From Promethearchaeota archaeon Loki_b32 (GTDB lineage: Archaea; Asgardarchaeota; Lokiarchaeia; Sigyniarchaeales; SOKP01), in NCBI GenBank assembly GCA_005223125.1, contig NJBH01000010.1, positions 1-64,000 on the forward strand: DNA of 64,000 nucleotides, written 5' to 3'. Each line of letters begins with the position of its first letter. The first letter of the stretch is position 1. The notes under the pieces were generated by a model. It was given only the letters and a program-made list of their open reading frames with translations. It was not told where the DNA came from and searched no databases. Positions 25,283 through 34,770 of this stretch are shown one piece after another. The translations under genes and the position numbers were made by a program.

Positions 25283-27637
25283 TTAATTATTGCTATTTAC
25301 AATTTTAATTTTTAAATTTAATTTTGAACTATAGGTTTGAAATTTCTTAAAATCTTTTGATTTTATTGTTAAATTCCCCTCTAATTTGAGAATCTCTAAG
25401 AATTTTTTTCCATAATATGTCTTATTAATTCTAGGCATATCATATAAGACTTCATCTTTATCATAAACTTTATAGATTTCGGATGATTCAAATTCTTCTT
25501 TTCTAATCTCGAGGATTTCATTAGAATATTTAAAAAATGGAGTATGCTGTAATTTTTTCAAATCAAACATAATTGTACTTCCGAAATCACGTTGATTTAG
25601 TATATTTCTTACAATAGAATGAACTTCATTTAAAAAACTGGATTTAAATTCTTTTAAATCTATATTTGGATATAAAATTCTCTTTAATATCTCAGAATAG
25701 GGTAGATCTAATCCAGCTAATTCGTTATTTAAATTTAATAAAGTTAAAATTTGATTTGTATTAGGAGTTATATCATTCTTTAACTCTTCAAATATATAAT
25801 TTCTTTCTTTAAAAATATAATTCAACAGAAATTCATTAAATGCTTTGATAAGGGAATTATATTTTGGAACAAACAAACTATTTGGGTTATTTACTATTAT
25901 TTCATTTGCGTGAAAGGGATTAATTTCTCTATTTAATACTGCTTTTACAAGAGATAATGGATAATAACCTTCTATAAATTCCATACCTTTAGAAATACTT
26001 TTTATAGCATCTTTAAATGAACATTTCTTAGTTACATTAATTGTTTTAATAATATTACTCTCAATTTTTACAGGAGTTTTTTTACAATAACACAGATCAA
26101 ATGGTTTTAAATCATGAAATAATGGGTTATTGTAATCCGGAATTAAAATTTGAGAGCCGTAGGCATTAACTAGACTTCCTTGAAATGGATTATGAGCTAA
26201 ATCCCACTCAATAACCATTAAATCTTCTGTATTTTTGTGATCAATATCATAATTATATTCAATATTCTCACTAATTAAAGACAATCCATCAATTGATTTT
26301 ATTTCATAATGTTCCATTTCTCCCCAGAACTGTTGTCTATAGTAAAATACATCTTGAAAACTACTTATATCGTCCAAAAATAACTCTCTCATTATGAAAT
26401 AATTAATCCCAATTTCAGAGGATTTAATTGTTTGTTCATTTACTCCAAAAAATCCAATACGAGATATAATATAATTATAAACTGGATTTTCTAAATTATC
26501 TTCATCATGTTTTACAATATATGTATTTCTTTTTTTTCTGAATTCACCTTTAGTTCTTTTTATATTGTATTTCTCCATCAATAATTTTAGAAATGCAAAT
26601 TTCTTGAGATGTACTTTTTTCTCTAATTCTTGTATTTCTCTTTTATATCTCTTATATTCATCATGAAAGGCTTCATTAGGAATATTAATAACTTGAAATT
26701 GTTTTTTCAACAATTTTAATTTCTCTATCACACAGAAATTATCAATTTCAGAGTAGAAGTAATCTATAAGTTTACTTTTTAAAGATTCTAGTTGAAATTG
26801 AGAAAATATTTCTTTAAAACCTGAATGTAAATTGACAAACTCATCGAAATTACGTTTTACTATATAAATAGAAAAGTAATTTTCATTAAAGTTTGAGGAA
26901 TTTACCAATTCCTTTAATTTATCAAACTGTGACACTAGAAATGAATTATCTTTAAATTCAAATATTTTATCTATAGATTCAATGATTTTAAGAAGATCAA
27001 AAAAAGGATATTCAGATATAATATTTAAAAATTTTATAAAACCATTTTCGATATAACTATTAAATTTTGAGAAATAAATCTCTAATTCATTCTCATACCC
27101 AATTTTTAAAAATTCAAAAAATTCAATAAATAAATTATTGGCAATCGCAGTGTCCAAATAGGTCTTAATTATTTCTTCACTCTCGAACTGATTGATAATT
27201 GCCTTATTTAAGTAACTTAAAGCCTCAACACAATTATTATTATCAAAACAACTATTAGCTAATATTAGAAAATTTTCACTTTTCTTATGTGAACCAATAT
27301 CTTCAGATGTCAAGCTATAAGAGTTTAAATTTTCTAAAATATTCTGAGCAATATTATTTTTAACAATTAATAATAATTTAATTAAATGAACACAAACTTT
27401 TTTTTCTCTTTCAGAATGAATCAGAAATGATGGACAATCATGAAAGATTTCATTATTCTTTTCATCTATAATAAGATGAAATTCACGCTCATTATCTAGA
27501 ATAATACTTCTTATTTTTATTGGATCTTCTCCAATATCAATGATATTAATTTTATTTGTTAGAAATTTAAGTGATTTTTGATATAAATTTAAACCAAATT
27601 TATCAATTATAAGACTTGATATCGATTTTTTTACCAT
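25283..27637 (-). CDS. SWIM-type zinc-finger protein of the MoxR-VWA operon
   Basis: This 784-residue protein has a short N-terminal beta segment followed by H66-D-C68 ... V-C82-V-H84, which fits the SWIM finger pattern C-x-C-x(n)-C-x-H with His in place of the first Cys. The finger is followed by several hundred residues of mostly helical sequence with TPR-like pieces (for example C-V-E-A-L-S-Y-L-N-K-A near 135-145). No enzyme motif is evident. The gene starts 3 bases after the stop of the VWA gene, so it belongs to the same transcript as the MoxR ATPase and VWA protein. MoxR, VWA and SWIM proteins are often encoded together in bacteria, where such sets have been proposed to be chaperone-like or conflict systems. 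I infer it is the substrate or nucleic-acid-sensing partner. Confidence 0.7.
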   Translation of the reverse strand: MVKKSISSLIIDKFGLNLYQKSLKFLTNKINIIDIGEDPIKIRSIILDNEREFHLIIDEKNNEIFHDCPSFLIHSEREKKVCVHLIKLLLIVKNNIAQNILENLNSYSLTSEDIGSHKKSENFLILANSCFDNNNCVEALSYLNKAIINQFESEEIIKTYLDTAIANNLFIEFFEFLKIGYENELEIYFSKFNSYIENGFIKFLNIISEYPFFDLLKIIESIDKIFEFKDNSFLVSQFDKLKELVNSSNFNENYFSIYIVKRNFDEFVNLHSGFKEIFSQFQLESLKSKLIDYFYSEIDNFCVIEKLKLLKKQFQVINIPNEAFHDEYKRYKREIQELEKKVHLKKFAFLKLLMEKYNIKRTKGEFRKKRNTYIVKHDEDNLENPVYNYIISRIGFFGVNEQTIKSSEIGINYFIMRELFLDDISSFQDVFYYRQQFWGEMEHYEIKSIDGLSLISENIEYNYDIDHKNTEDLMVIEWDLAHNPFQGSLVNAYGSQILIPDYNNPLFHDLKPFDLCYCKKTPVKIESNIIKTINVTKKCSFKDAIKSISKGMEFIEGYYPLSLVKAVLNREINPFHANEIIVNNPNSLFVPKYNSLIKAFNEFLLNYIFKERNYIFEELKNDITPNTNQILTLLNLNNELAGLDLPYSEILKRILYPNIDLKEFKSSFLNEVHSIVRNILNQRDFGSTIMFDLKKLQHTPFFKYSNEILEIRKEEFESSEIYKVYDKDEVLYDMPRINKTYYGKKFLEILKLEGNLTIKSKDFKKFQTYSSKLNLKIKIVNSNN

Positions 27638-27640
27638 TTT

Positions 27641-30127
27641 TTAAAATCTTGATTTAATTATTTCAGAAATTAATTTGGGAAATTCATTCCAATCCTTTAT
27701 TGTAAGCAATTGTCCTCCTGCTACTTTTACCATTTTTTTTGCCTCATTTAAATTGTAGGAAGCTTCAGGACAAATTAAAATAAAATCAACCCCGAGAGAT
27801 CGCATTTTTCTAAATTCTTGCAGTACTTCCTTGAGATCAAAAATTTCTGCATCAGTAAACAACACATTTAATTTTTCACGTGAATTTGAGTGTTCTTTAA
27901 ATTGTTTATTTGCCCATTCAATAGCACTTTGAAGTCGTGTCCCTCCTCGAGCAGTAACTGAAAGTAAATCATCAGCCAGCTTTTCTAAATCGATTTTTTG
28001 ATTAAGTTCTTTTAAAACATGTGTATTAGACTCAAAAAAGGTAATGCCAATTTCGTCCTTACGCATTCCATAACACAACATGGTTACACAAATGCTCATA
28101 TAAGCAAGTTTATCGCCAGTCATACTACCTGAAATATCTAATTCGAAGCAAGCAGTTCTAAGACCTTTGGCAGTTTCAAAGACAAAGAAATCATCATATT
28201 TTATGTGATCTAATTTTTTACCTTTTTCTAATATATTATTAATAGTTTCCTCAAGATCTATATTTTCAAAATCATCACCGATTGAATATGGTCTTACTAT
28301 ATTAATTGGAATTGGCCCTGTTGTAGAGCTGCCTAAACGTGCTCGTGAATAATAAATACCTAGTTCAATTAACATCTTTTTTGCTAATTCTTTTACTTTT
28401 TGTTTAGTTGTTTCTGTTAAATTTTTACGATGAATAAACCACTGTTTTAATAGATTTTCTCCACTACCCGCAGATAAACAAGAAATCATCTTATTTTCAC
28501 CTTCTTGACCTCCTATTTGTTGAGCACTTTTTACGGCATCACTTAAATTAAAATTTCCAAGAGCACCTAATGCATCTCTATTATCAGAAGCTAAAGCACT
28601 AGCAGTTAATTCTTTTATTCTCTCATAATTTAATTGATCTTGAATTTGGTTCATTAAATTACTCAATCTTTGAAAATCTGCGTTTTTATTCTCAACTAAC
28701 TTTTTTAACAACTGATAAGTTGGTTCAATTAATTCAAAAATTTGATCTTCAGGCATATCAAGCTTCTTTCCAAATTTTTTTATATCATCCGACTCGGGGT
28801 TTAATCCTATCTTTCTTAAAAATTCAGTAGCATTTCTAAGTTGGTAAGGGGTTTCACACGATTCTAAAGTTAAGGATGTAAGATTTGGAATGTTTTGAGC
28901 CATTTTTTGGCTACAATGTATATTTTGACAACTATTCATAAGTTGCTGCAAATTATGAGTTAGTGATTTGAAAGCCTCAAATTTCTTGTTCTGAGACATT
29001 GCATCATCTATAGCATTTTTCAGTACCTGTTTAAATAAGGAATTCCAAGATTTGTTTGCAAATGCTGTTTTAGTTAGATTCTCTAGTGAAAGAAACATTT
29101 GGGAGTTTTCACTCTGTTGATCAAATTTATCTAATAACGATGATCTAAGATTAGTACCATAAAATTGGTCAAGCGAATTTGCTAAATTAAAGTTATGTTC
29201 AAATGAAGCCCTTTTTATACTATTATTTAAAATTTCATCTTGATTAAATTTAGGAGTTTCACCTAATTGTTTTGATGCTTGAAATAATTGATCTAGATTA
29301 TTAATCTTATTATAAAGTTCATTTTTTAGATTCTCGAATTTTTCTTTAGAAATGGCATTAGTATCTTTTAAAAATTTCATAGATTGAAGCAAATCTTCTA
29401 AACTCCCTGAGCTTAATAATTTATTTAAATCTTCCTCAATATTTTGATTATTTAGAGCTTTACTTGTGATTCTTTCCCATTCTCTCAAAGTTCGTTCTTG
29501 TATTAAATCATTTAATCCTAAGTTAGTTCCATCTTTGAGATCTTTTGGATCTAAAGAATTAATCTTTTGAAGCATTCTGTTTTTAGCTTCTTCAAGTAAT
29601 TTCTCAAATGAAGTTATTTCCTCTTTATATAACTCAGAATTATCATTAAATAAATTAAGTGCTGATTTATAGGGTTCCTTATTTCTCTTTTGATTCAATT
29701 CTTCCATGAATTCTTCCAATTGTTGAATCATGTCTGTATCAAATGATTTTGAAAGTTCAATCTCATCTATTAGATCTTGTAATTGGTCGAATTCTGATTT
29801 AATTCCCGAATTTGCTAATTCATCTTCAAATCCATCATCTTTCTCAATAAAAAATGATTTTATTAGATCTTTTTTATAATTCGGAAAGAGTATCTCAAAT
29901 GCCATATCTTTAGCTAATGTTTGGTTATCTGGAAAGGACGTAACAGTACTAATTTCTATAAAATCATTCGGAGTAATTGATCCTTTACGGTAATATCTAG
30001 ATAAGATTAATTTTGGTATTGACAACACTTGCCGTGGGGAGGGTATTTGAATTATATCTGGATGATTCCTCATCCGTCTTATAAACTCTACAGCAAATTC
30101 GCATGGGTTTTCTGGAAAAACACCCAA
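27641..30127 (-). CDS. VWA-domain protein (CoxE/MoxR-partner type)
   Basis: The 828 residues have a long, highly charged, helical N-terminal part (1 to about 600) with coiled-coil character, then a VWA domain. The MIDAS metal site is complete: D664-I-S-G-S-M-T (D-x-S-x-S), then the Thr in A-R-G-G-T-R-L and the Asp in L-F-T-D-A-E. In MoxR/VWA pairs the VWA protein bridges the AAA+ ring and its client through this magnesium site. The gene starts 4 bases after the stop of the MoxR ATPase gene and is followed 3 bases later by the SWIM gene. No signal peptide is present, so the complex should be cytosolic. The client is unknown. Confidence 0.85.
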   Translation of the reverse strand: MGVFPENPCEFAVEFIRRMRNHPDIIQIPSPRQVLSIPKLILSRYYRKGSITPNDFIEISTVTSFPDNQTLAKDMAFEILFPNYKKDLIKSFFIEKDDGFEDELANSGIKSEFDQLQDLIDEIELSKSFDTDMIQQLEEFMEELNQKRNKEPYKSALNLFNDNSELYKEEITSFEKLLEEAKNRMLQKINSLDPKDLKDGTNLGLNDLIQERTLREWERITSKALNNQNIEEDLNKLLSSGSLEDLLQSMKFLKDTNAISKEKFENLKNELYNKINNLDQLFQASKQLGETPKFNQDEILNNSIKRASFEHNFNLANSLDQFYGTNLRSSLLDKFDQQSENSQMFLSLENLTKTAFANKSWNSLFKQVLKNAIDDAMSQNKKFEAFKSLTHNLQQLMNSCQNIHCSQKMAQNIPNLTSLTLESCETPYQLRNATEFLRKIGLNPESDDIKKFGKKLDMPEDQIFELIEPTYQLLKKLVENKNADFQRLSNLMNQIQDQLNYERIKELTASALASDNRDALGALGNFNLSDAVKSAQQIGGQEGENKMISCLSAGSGENLLKQWFIHRKNLTETTKQKVKELAKKMLIELGIYYSRARLGSSTTGPIPINIVRPYSIGDDFENIDLEETINNILEKGKKLDHIKYDDFFVFETAKGLRTACFELDISGSMTGDKLAYMSICVTMLCYGMRKDEIGITFFESNTHVLKELNQKIDLEKLADDLLSVTARGGTRLQSAIEWANKQFKEHSNSREKLNVLFTDAEIFDLKEVLQEFRKMRSLGVDFILICPEASYNLNEAKKMVKVAGGQLLTIKDWNEFPKLISEIIKSRF

Positions 30128-30131
30128 AAAA

Positions 30132-31073
30132 TTAACCTCCTAAAGTTTTATGAATAATATTTTCAATAATATTTTCAACTTTTATTCCAGGCTTAGGTTT
30201 TAAACTTCCTAAGAGAACATGACGGGCGATGTCAGAGAGATAAACATATACAGATTCTTTTTCTTTCAGTTTTTTTTCTTTTTCTTGGATTCTTTTTCTT
30301 GCTAATAATTTAGCAATAGCAATTCCTGCTCTTATAGATGCGGGAATTTCGATATCAATTTTATTTTGTCTTGTCTCTTTAATAATTGAATATATTAATT
30401 CTAATTCAGATTCCTCTATAATAAAATGTTCAGGTAAATTAATTCTTATAATATCTAGTTCGGTAGATTTATCTGGGTAAGTTAATTTGATCCAAACTTT
30501 TATTCTATCCTTTAAAGCTTCAGATAAACGATGGGTTCCTGATAATTCTTCAGGATTCATTGCACATATAAAGAAAAAATCTTTGTTAGCTTTAATTCGC
30601 CCTAGATGAGGAATCCCGATAGAAGTTTCTTCTAATGGCTCTAATAAAGTATTTTGAGAGTATTCTGTAGCTCGATTAATTTCATTAGCTAGAAATGTAC
30701 CTCCCTCTAGCATTGCGTTTAATAAAGGTCCTGGATTAAAGGCTTCCAATACAAAACCTTTTTTTAAAGTAATTGCTGGATCAAAAGAACCAACAAAATG
30801 AGACGGTTTGATACTTTCATCCATAGTAAGCCATTGAAAACTCTTATTTTTCTTTTCTTTTGCTCTTAAACTGGCAAAATATCGACATAAAATTGTTTTT
30901 CCAACACCGGGTGGACCCACAAGAGCCGGAAACAACCCAGTCGATTCTGCATCTCTTAATAATTCTAATGCTTTACCATATTGACCTGAAAGAACTATAT
31001 CAATTTGTTCTTCAGTAATATCTTTAATAACATGTTGGTTAAATAGCTCTTCAAACCTTTGTTTATTTATCAT
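30132..31073 (-). CDS. MoxR-family AAA+ ATPase
   Basis: The 313-residue protein is one AAA+ module. Walker A is V-G-P-P-G-V-G-K-T (52-60), and Walker B is F-L-A-N-E-I-N-R-A, with Asn where most MoxR proteins have Asp but with the catalytic Glu kept. Sensor 1 is in F-I-C-A-M-N-P-E-E. The helical lid contains L-L-A-R-K-R. MoxR ATPases remodel or activate client complexes together with a VWA partner, encoded here immediately downstream. It is the first gene of the three-gene operon and diverges from the methyltransferase gene 160 bases away. The Asp-to-Asn change may lower metal binding, but ATPase activity is still likely. Confidence 0.85.
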   Translation of the reverse strand: MINKQRFEELFNQHVIKDITEEQIDIVLSGQYGKALELLRDAESTGLFPALVGPPGVGKTILCRYFASLRAKEKKNKSFQWLTMDESIKPSHFVGSFDPAITLKKGFVLEAFNPGPLLNAMLEGGTFLANEINRATEYSQNTLLEPLEETSIGIPHLGRIKANKDFFFICAMNPEELSGTHRLSEALKDRIKVWIKLTYPDKSTELDIIRINLPEHFIIEESELELIYSIIKETRQNKIDIEIPASIRAGIAIAKLLARKRIQEKEKKLKEKESVYVYLSDIARHVLLGSLKPKPGIKVENIIENIIHKTLGG

Positions 31074-31233
31074 GTTTATATCTCTAAAGCATTTTTAATA
31101 AGGTTACGATTTTCTTACATGAATATTAAGTGTTTGTTAATATTAAACTTTAAAGTTAATAATTAAAAGATATTATATTTTCTTAACCAGTTTGATTGAA
31201 TTTTTATAGTTCCTAAGAGATATTTATCTAGAT

Positions 31234-32070
31234 ATGATAAAGCCTTATTTTGACGAGAAAGATTTTACTTTGTATCATGGAGACATTTTAGAGGTACTTA
31301 ATCAATTTGAAGATAGAAAATTTGATTTAATTTTTGCTGATCCACCTTATTTCTTATCAAATGATGGAATTACGTGTAAATCAGGAAAGATGGTTTCGGT
31401 TAATAAAGGGAAATGGGATAAATCAAAAGGTTTCGATGAAGATATTAATTTTATTGATTCTTGGTTAAAAGCGTGTAAAAGAGTTTTAAATAAAAATGGT
31501 AGTATATGGGTTTCTGGAACTTTGCATATTATCTACAAAGTGGGTTATCTATTAGAGAAAAATGGTTATGATATAATTAATGATATCGTGATGTATAAAC
31601 CGAATGCTCCACCTAATTTATCATGTAAATACTTTACCCATAGCCATGAAATAATATTATGGGCTCGTAAATCTAAAAAATCACACCATACATTTAACTA
31701 TGAGAAAATGAAGTCTTGGAATAACCCTAAAGATAAATTGAAGAATAAAGATAAGCAAATGAGAAGTGTCTGGTCAATCCCTTTAATGCCTAAGGATGAG
31801 AAAGAATTTGGCAAACATCCAACACAAAAACCAATGGAATTATTAAATAGAATAATATCATCTTCTTCGAATAAGGATGATTGGGTATTAGATCCTTTTG
31901 TTGGTTCTGGTACAACCGGAATTGTATGCAGTATTTTAAATCGAAAATTTATTGGAATTGACTCGAATAAAGAATATTTAGACGTAGCTATTAAAAGATT
32001 TCAAGATAAAAAAAAAAGTGAGCTTCTATTTTCTTCTAAATCTAAGAATCATTTAATGAAATTTATTTAA
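31234..32070 (+). CDS. Orphan DNA adenine methyltransferase, DpnA-like (likely GATC)
   Basis: The 278 residues carry motif IV D-P-P-Y (36-39) before motif I D-P-F-V-G-S-G-T-T-G (220-229), the order of beta-class N6-adenine (or N4-cytosine) methyltransferases. The surroundings of D-P-P-Y-F-L-S-N, the V-S-V-N-K-G-K-W-D segment, the P-N-L-S-C-K-Y-F-T-H-S segment and the H-P-T-Q-K-P motif resemble DpnA (M.DpnIIB), which methylates adenine in GATC, including single-stranded DNA. No restriction endonuclease gene is next to it, so it is an orphan enzyme that may mark the chromosome. The specificity is inferred from memory of the DpnA sequence. Confidence 0.85.
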   Translation: MIKPYFDEKDFTLYHGDILEVLNQFEDRKFDLIFADPPYFLSNDGITCKSGKMVSVNKGKWDKSKGFDEDINFIDSWLKACKRVLNKNGSIWVSGTLHIIYKVGYLLEKNGYDIINDIVMYKPNAPPNLSCKYFTHSHEIILWARKSKKSHHTFNYEKMKSWNNPKDKLKNKDKQMRSVWSIPLMPKDEKEFGKHPTQKPMELLNRIISSSSNKDDWVLDPFVGSGTTGIVCSILNRKFIGIDSNKEYLDVAIKRFQDKKKSELLFSSKSKNHLMKFI

Positions 32071-32171
32071 ATCTTTGAAATTCTTTTAAAAAAATATAGT
32101 AAAAACGTTTATTAGATAAGGCAATTATAATTTTAATTAAAATGAATGATTGATAAGATTTAGGGATATAA

Positions 32172-34550
32172 ATGCAATTAGAACAAAAAACCATCTCAAA
32201 CTATAAAGAACGCACGTTAAGAATGAAAGATAAGCTTATAAAGGCACCACATGAAATATGTGTGGAAAGAGCTAAATTATTTACAGATTTCTACAAAAAA
32301 TCTAAAGGGGAAAACCCAATTATTAGATTCGCAAAAGCTATGGATTATTATTTAACAAATATGGCAATTAAAATTTGGGATGATGAATTTATTGTCGGTA
32401 ATAGATGTACAAAATACGTGGGTACACCAATGTATCCTGAAGCCCGGATAGATACAATAGAGCAAGATATTGACAATTATGACTCTCGTCCTGTGCAAAA
32501 GCTTTTCCTAACAAATGAAGAAAAACAGTTTATAAAAGAAAAAATAATTCCTTATTGGAAAGACGAAGAAATTACTGTAGAAGAGCGCTTTCAATCGTAT
32601 TTAGATTCAGATTTAAGAGATATGAGGGAAAAAATAGTTTATACTGTAGATGTAGAAATATCTAGTGGAATTGGTCATTTTTTTCCTGGTCATGAAAATA
32701 TATTAAAAACCGGAATTGATGGCTTAATTCAAAAAGCAAGTGAGAATTTAGAAAAATTTTCCAATGACATTAATAAAAAGATATTTTTAGAATCTGTAAT
32801 CATTTTATTGAATGCAGGTAAGAAATTTATACAAAGGTTTTCACTTTTAGCGAAAGATATGGCTCAAGGTGAAATAAATCTTGAACGTCAAAAAGAACTT
32901 TATGAAATCTCTGAGATTTGTCACAATATCTCTGGAAATCCACCAAATAATTTTAAAGAAGCCTTACAATTAATTTATTTTACACATCTAATTTGTGGAT
33001 TAGAGGATGGTGGTTTTGCTATTTCTGTGGGTCGGTTGGATCAGTATTTATATCCATACTATTTAAAAGAAACAAATGAACTGACTATTACTAACAAGGA
33101 AATTCAGTTTCTTATTGAATGCTTTTTCATCAAACTTTCTACTTTATGGAACTATGTTATTTCAAAAGGAGTAATTACTTCCGAAGGACCTCCTATTGCT
33201 GAAAATGTGGTAATTGGGGGATTAGATCGGGAAGGAAAAGACGCAACAAATGAATTATCATCGATAATTTTAGATGCTTATACTCATATAAAAACTGTGC
33301 AACCCACTTTTTGTGTTAGGATTCATAAAGATACTACAGAAGAATTTCTTATAAAAGTTGGAGAATCTATAAAAAGTGGTTGTAGTATTGCCTTACTTAA
33401 TGATCATGTAATGATCCCCGGCCTTATTAATCTAGGATTTACTCTTGAAGATGCTCGAGAATATGCACCAATTGGATGTGTTGAACCTCAACATCCATGT
33501 AAATCATTTGGATCTACAAATTCAAATCAATTAAATGTAGTGAAATGTTTAGAATTAGCATTGAATAATGGAGTAGATATGTTAACTAGGAAAGAATATG
33601 GACTTAAGCCTGCTAAAGAGATTACTTCTTATGAAGATCTTTGGGATCAATTTAAGAATCACGTGAAATATTTCATTAAATACATGGTAAAGTCAATGTT
33701 TTTTCTTGATAAAGCAATTGCTGAACTTGCACCCCAACCATTTTTATCTGCAACTATAGATGATTGTATAGAGCGTGGACTAGATATAACTAAAGGTGGA
33801 GCAATCTACAATTTTACAGGACCTCAACTAATTGGTCTAGCTACAGTTGCAGACAGTCTTGCTGTAATTAAAAAAGTTGTTTTTGAAGATAAACTTCTTA
33901 GATTTGAAGAAATAGTTCAAATGCTTGCTAAAAATTTCAGAGGTACATATCAAGGAAAAAAAGGGACGGAATGGCAAGAAATTTTTATTAATAAAGTACC
34001 AAAATTCGGAAATGATGATGATTATGTTGATCAGATTGCTACTGATGTAGCAAGATTTTATTGTGAAGAAATTTCAAAGCATTCAAATTATCGAGGAGGG
34101 AAATTTAATCCTGGAATTTATTCCACAACTTTTCATTTAGCATTTGGTATTTTCACAGGGGCTTCGGCTGATGGTAGAAGAAAAACAGAACCTCTTTCAA
34201 ATGGTCTTGGTCCAACGAGTGGCATGGATAAAAATGGCCCCACAGCTATTCTTAATTCTATTAAAAAGCTTAAAAACGAATTGATGACTAACGGTAATTC
34301 ATTAATTTTAGCTTTTCATCCAAATACATTAAAATTAGAGGTTTTAATTCCACTAATTCGAACCTTTTTTGAACCTGAAGGCGGTTATCAAGTTCAATTT
34401 AATATCGCGGGAAAAGAAACACTGTGTAATGCTCAAGTTAATCCTGATGATTATAAAGGGTTAGTTGTTAGAGTTGCTGGTTATTCTGTATATTTTACAG
34501 AATTATCGAAAATTGCTCAAGATGAAATCATTGCTCGAACAGAATATTAA
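32172..34550 (+). CDS. Glycyl radical enzyme (dehydratase/lyase group)
   Basis: This 792-residue protein is a full-length member of the pyruvate formate-lyase superfamily. The active-site loop is A-P-I-G-C436-V-E438-P, with the Cys-x-Glu pair typical of the diol/glycerol dehydratase, choline lyase and related group, not of PFL (Cys-Cys). The glycyl radical loop is R-V-A-G770-Y-S near the C-terminus, and N-F-T-G-P-Q is also conserved. The substrate cannot be read from the sequence. Such enzymes need a radical-SAM activase, and none is in this window, so activation must come from elsewhere. The enzyme is destroyed by oxygen, which implies an anaerobic cell. The gene is single and ends in a T-tract. 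Confidence 0.9.
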   Translation: MQLEQKTISNYKERTLRMKDKLIKAPHEICVERAKLFTDFYKKSKGENPIIRFAKAMDYYLTNMAIKIWDDEFIVGNRCTKYVGTPMYPEARIDTIEQDIDNYDSRPVQKLFLTNEEKQFIKEKIIPYWKDEEITVEERFQSYLDSDLRDMREKIVYTVDVEISSGIGHFFPGHENILKTGIDGLIQKASENLEKFSNDINKKIFLESVIILLNAGKKFIQRFSLLAKDMAQGEINLERQKELYEISEICHNISGNPPNNFKEALQLIYFTHLICGLEDGGFAISVGRLDQYLYPYYLKETNELTITNKEIQFLIECFFIKLSTLWNYVISKGVITSEGPPIAENVVIGGLDREGKDATNELSSIILDAYTHIKTVQPTFCVRIHKDTTEEFLIKVGESIKSGCSIALLNDHVMIPGLINLGFTLEDAREYAPIGCVEPQHPCKSFGSTNSNQLNVVKCLELALNNGVDMLTRKEYGLKPAKEITSYEDLWDQFKNHVKYFIKYMVKSMFFLDKAIAELAPQPFLSATIDDCIERGLDITKGGAIYNFTGPQLIGLATVADSLAVIKKVVFEDKLLRFEEIVQMLAKNFRGTYQGKKGTEWQEIFINKVPKFGNDDDYVDQIATDVARFYCEEISKHSNYRGGKFNPGIYSTTFHLAFGIFTGASADGRRKTEPLSNGLGPTSGMDKNGPTAILNSIKKLKNELMTNGNSLILAFHPNTLKLEVLIPLIRTFFEPEGGYQVQFNIAGKETLCNAQVNPDDYKGLVVRVAGYSVYFTELSKIAQDEIIARTEY

Positions 34551-34552
34551 TC

Positions 34553-34562
34553 TTTTTTTTTT
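34553..34562 (+). terminator. T10 tract after the glycyl radical enzyme gene
   Basis: Ten consecutive T residues begin 3 bases after the stop codon. Archaeal RNA polymerase terminates at such tracts without needing a hairpin, and the tRNA gene follows. Confidence 0.5.
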
Positions 34563-34636
34563 AAATATCGTTGAAAAACAATAAAAAATTTTAGTTATTC
34601 TGATTTTAAAAATATAAATATAAAATAAATATAGTT

Positions 34637-34738
34637 GGGCCTGTAGATCAGTGGAAGATCGCTTGATTTTATTAAGCAGGACGCTTAATTCCAAGATTCG
34701 CATTCAAGAGGTCACGGGTTCAATTCCCGTCAGGTCCA
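34637..34738 (+). tRNA. tRNA-Ala(CGC) with a 30-nt intron at position 32/33
   Basis: The acceptor stem GGGCCUG pairs with CAGGUCC and includes the G3-U70 pair that defines alanine tRNAs, with discriminator A73. The D stem is GAUC/GAUC, the T stem ACGGG/CCCGU with loop UUCAAUU, and the anticodon stem CUUGA/UCAAG. Removing 30 bases gives the loop U-U-C-G-C-A-U, anticodon CGC, and a 72-nt tRNA. CCA is not encoded. A splice site one base further on would give UGC, but only the 32/33 position gives a good bulge-helix-bulge. The valS gene starts 32 bases downstream. Confidence 0.85.
34668..34697 (+). other. tRNA intron with bulge-helix-bulge splice motif
   Basis: CUUG (34662-34665) pairs with CAAG (34692-34695) as a 4-bp core. 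Each side is followed by a 3-nt bulge AUU (34666-34668 and 34696-34698), the classic substrate of the archaeal splicing endonuclease. Cutting after the second base of each bulge removes 34668-34697. Inside, AUUAAGC and GCUUAAU form a 7-bp hairpin with a 5-nt loop. Confidence 0.65.
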
Positions 34739-34770
34739 TTCTACTAATACACATCTGAAGAGGATTTTAA

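Noticed and set aside
31074-32070. Restriction-modification pair including the methyltransferase
   Set aside because: Neither neighbour is an endonuclease; the divergent gene is a MoxR ATPase.
34637-34738. tRNA-Ala with anticodon UGC
   Set aside because: It needs splicing between positions 34 and 35, where no bulge-helix-bulge can form; the 32/33 site gives CGC.
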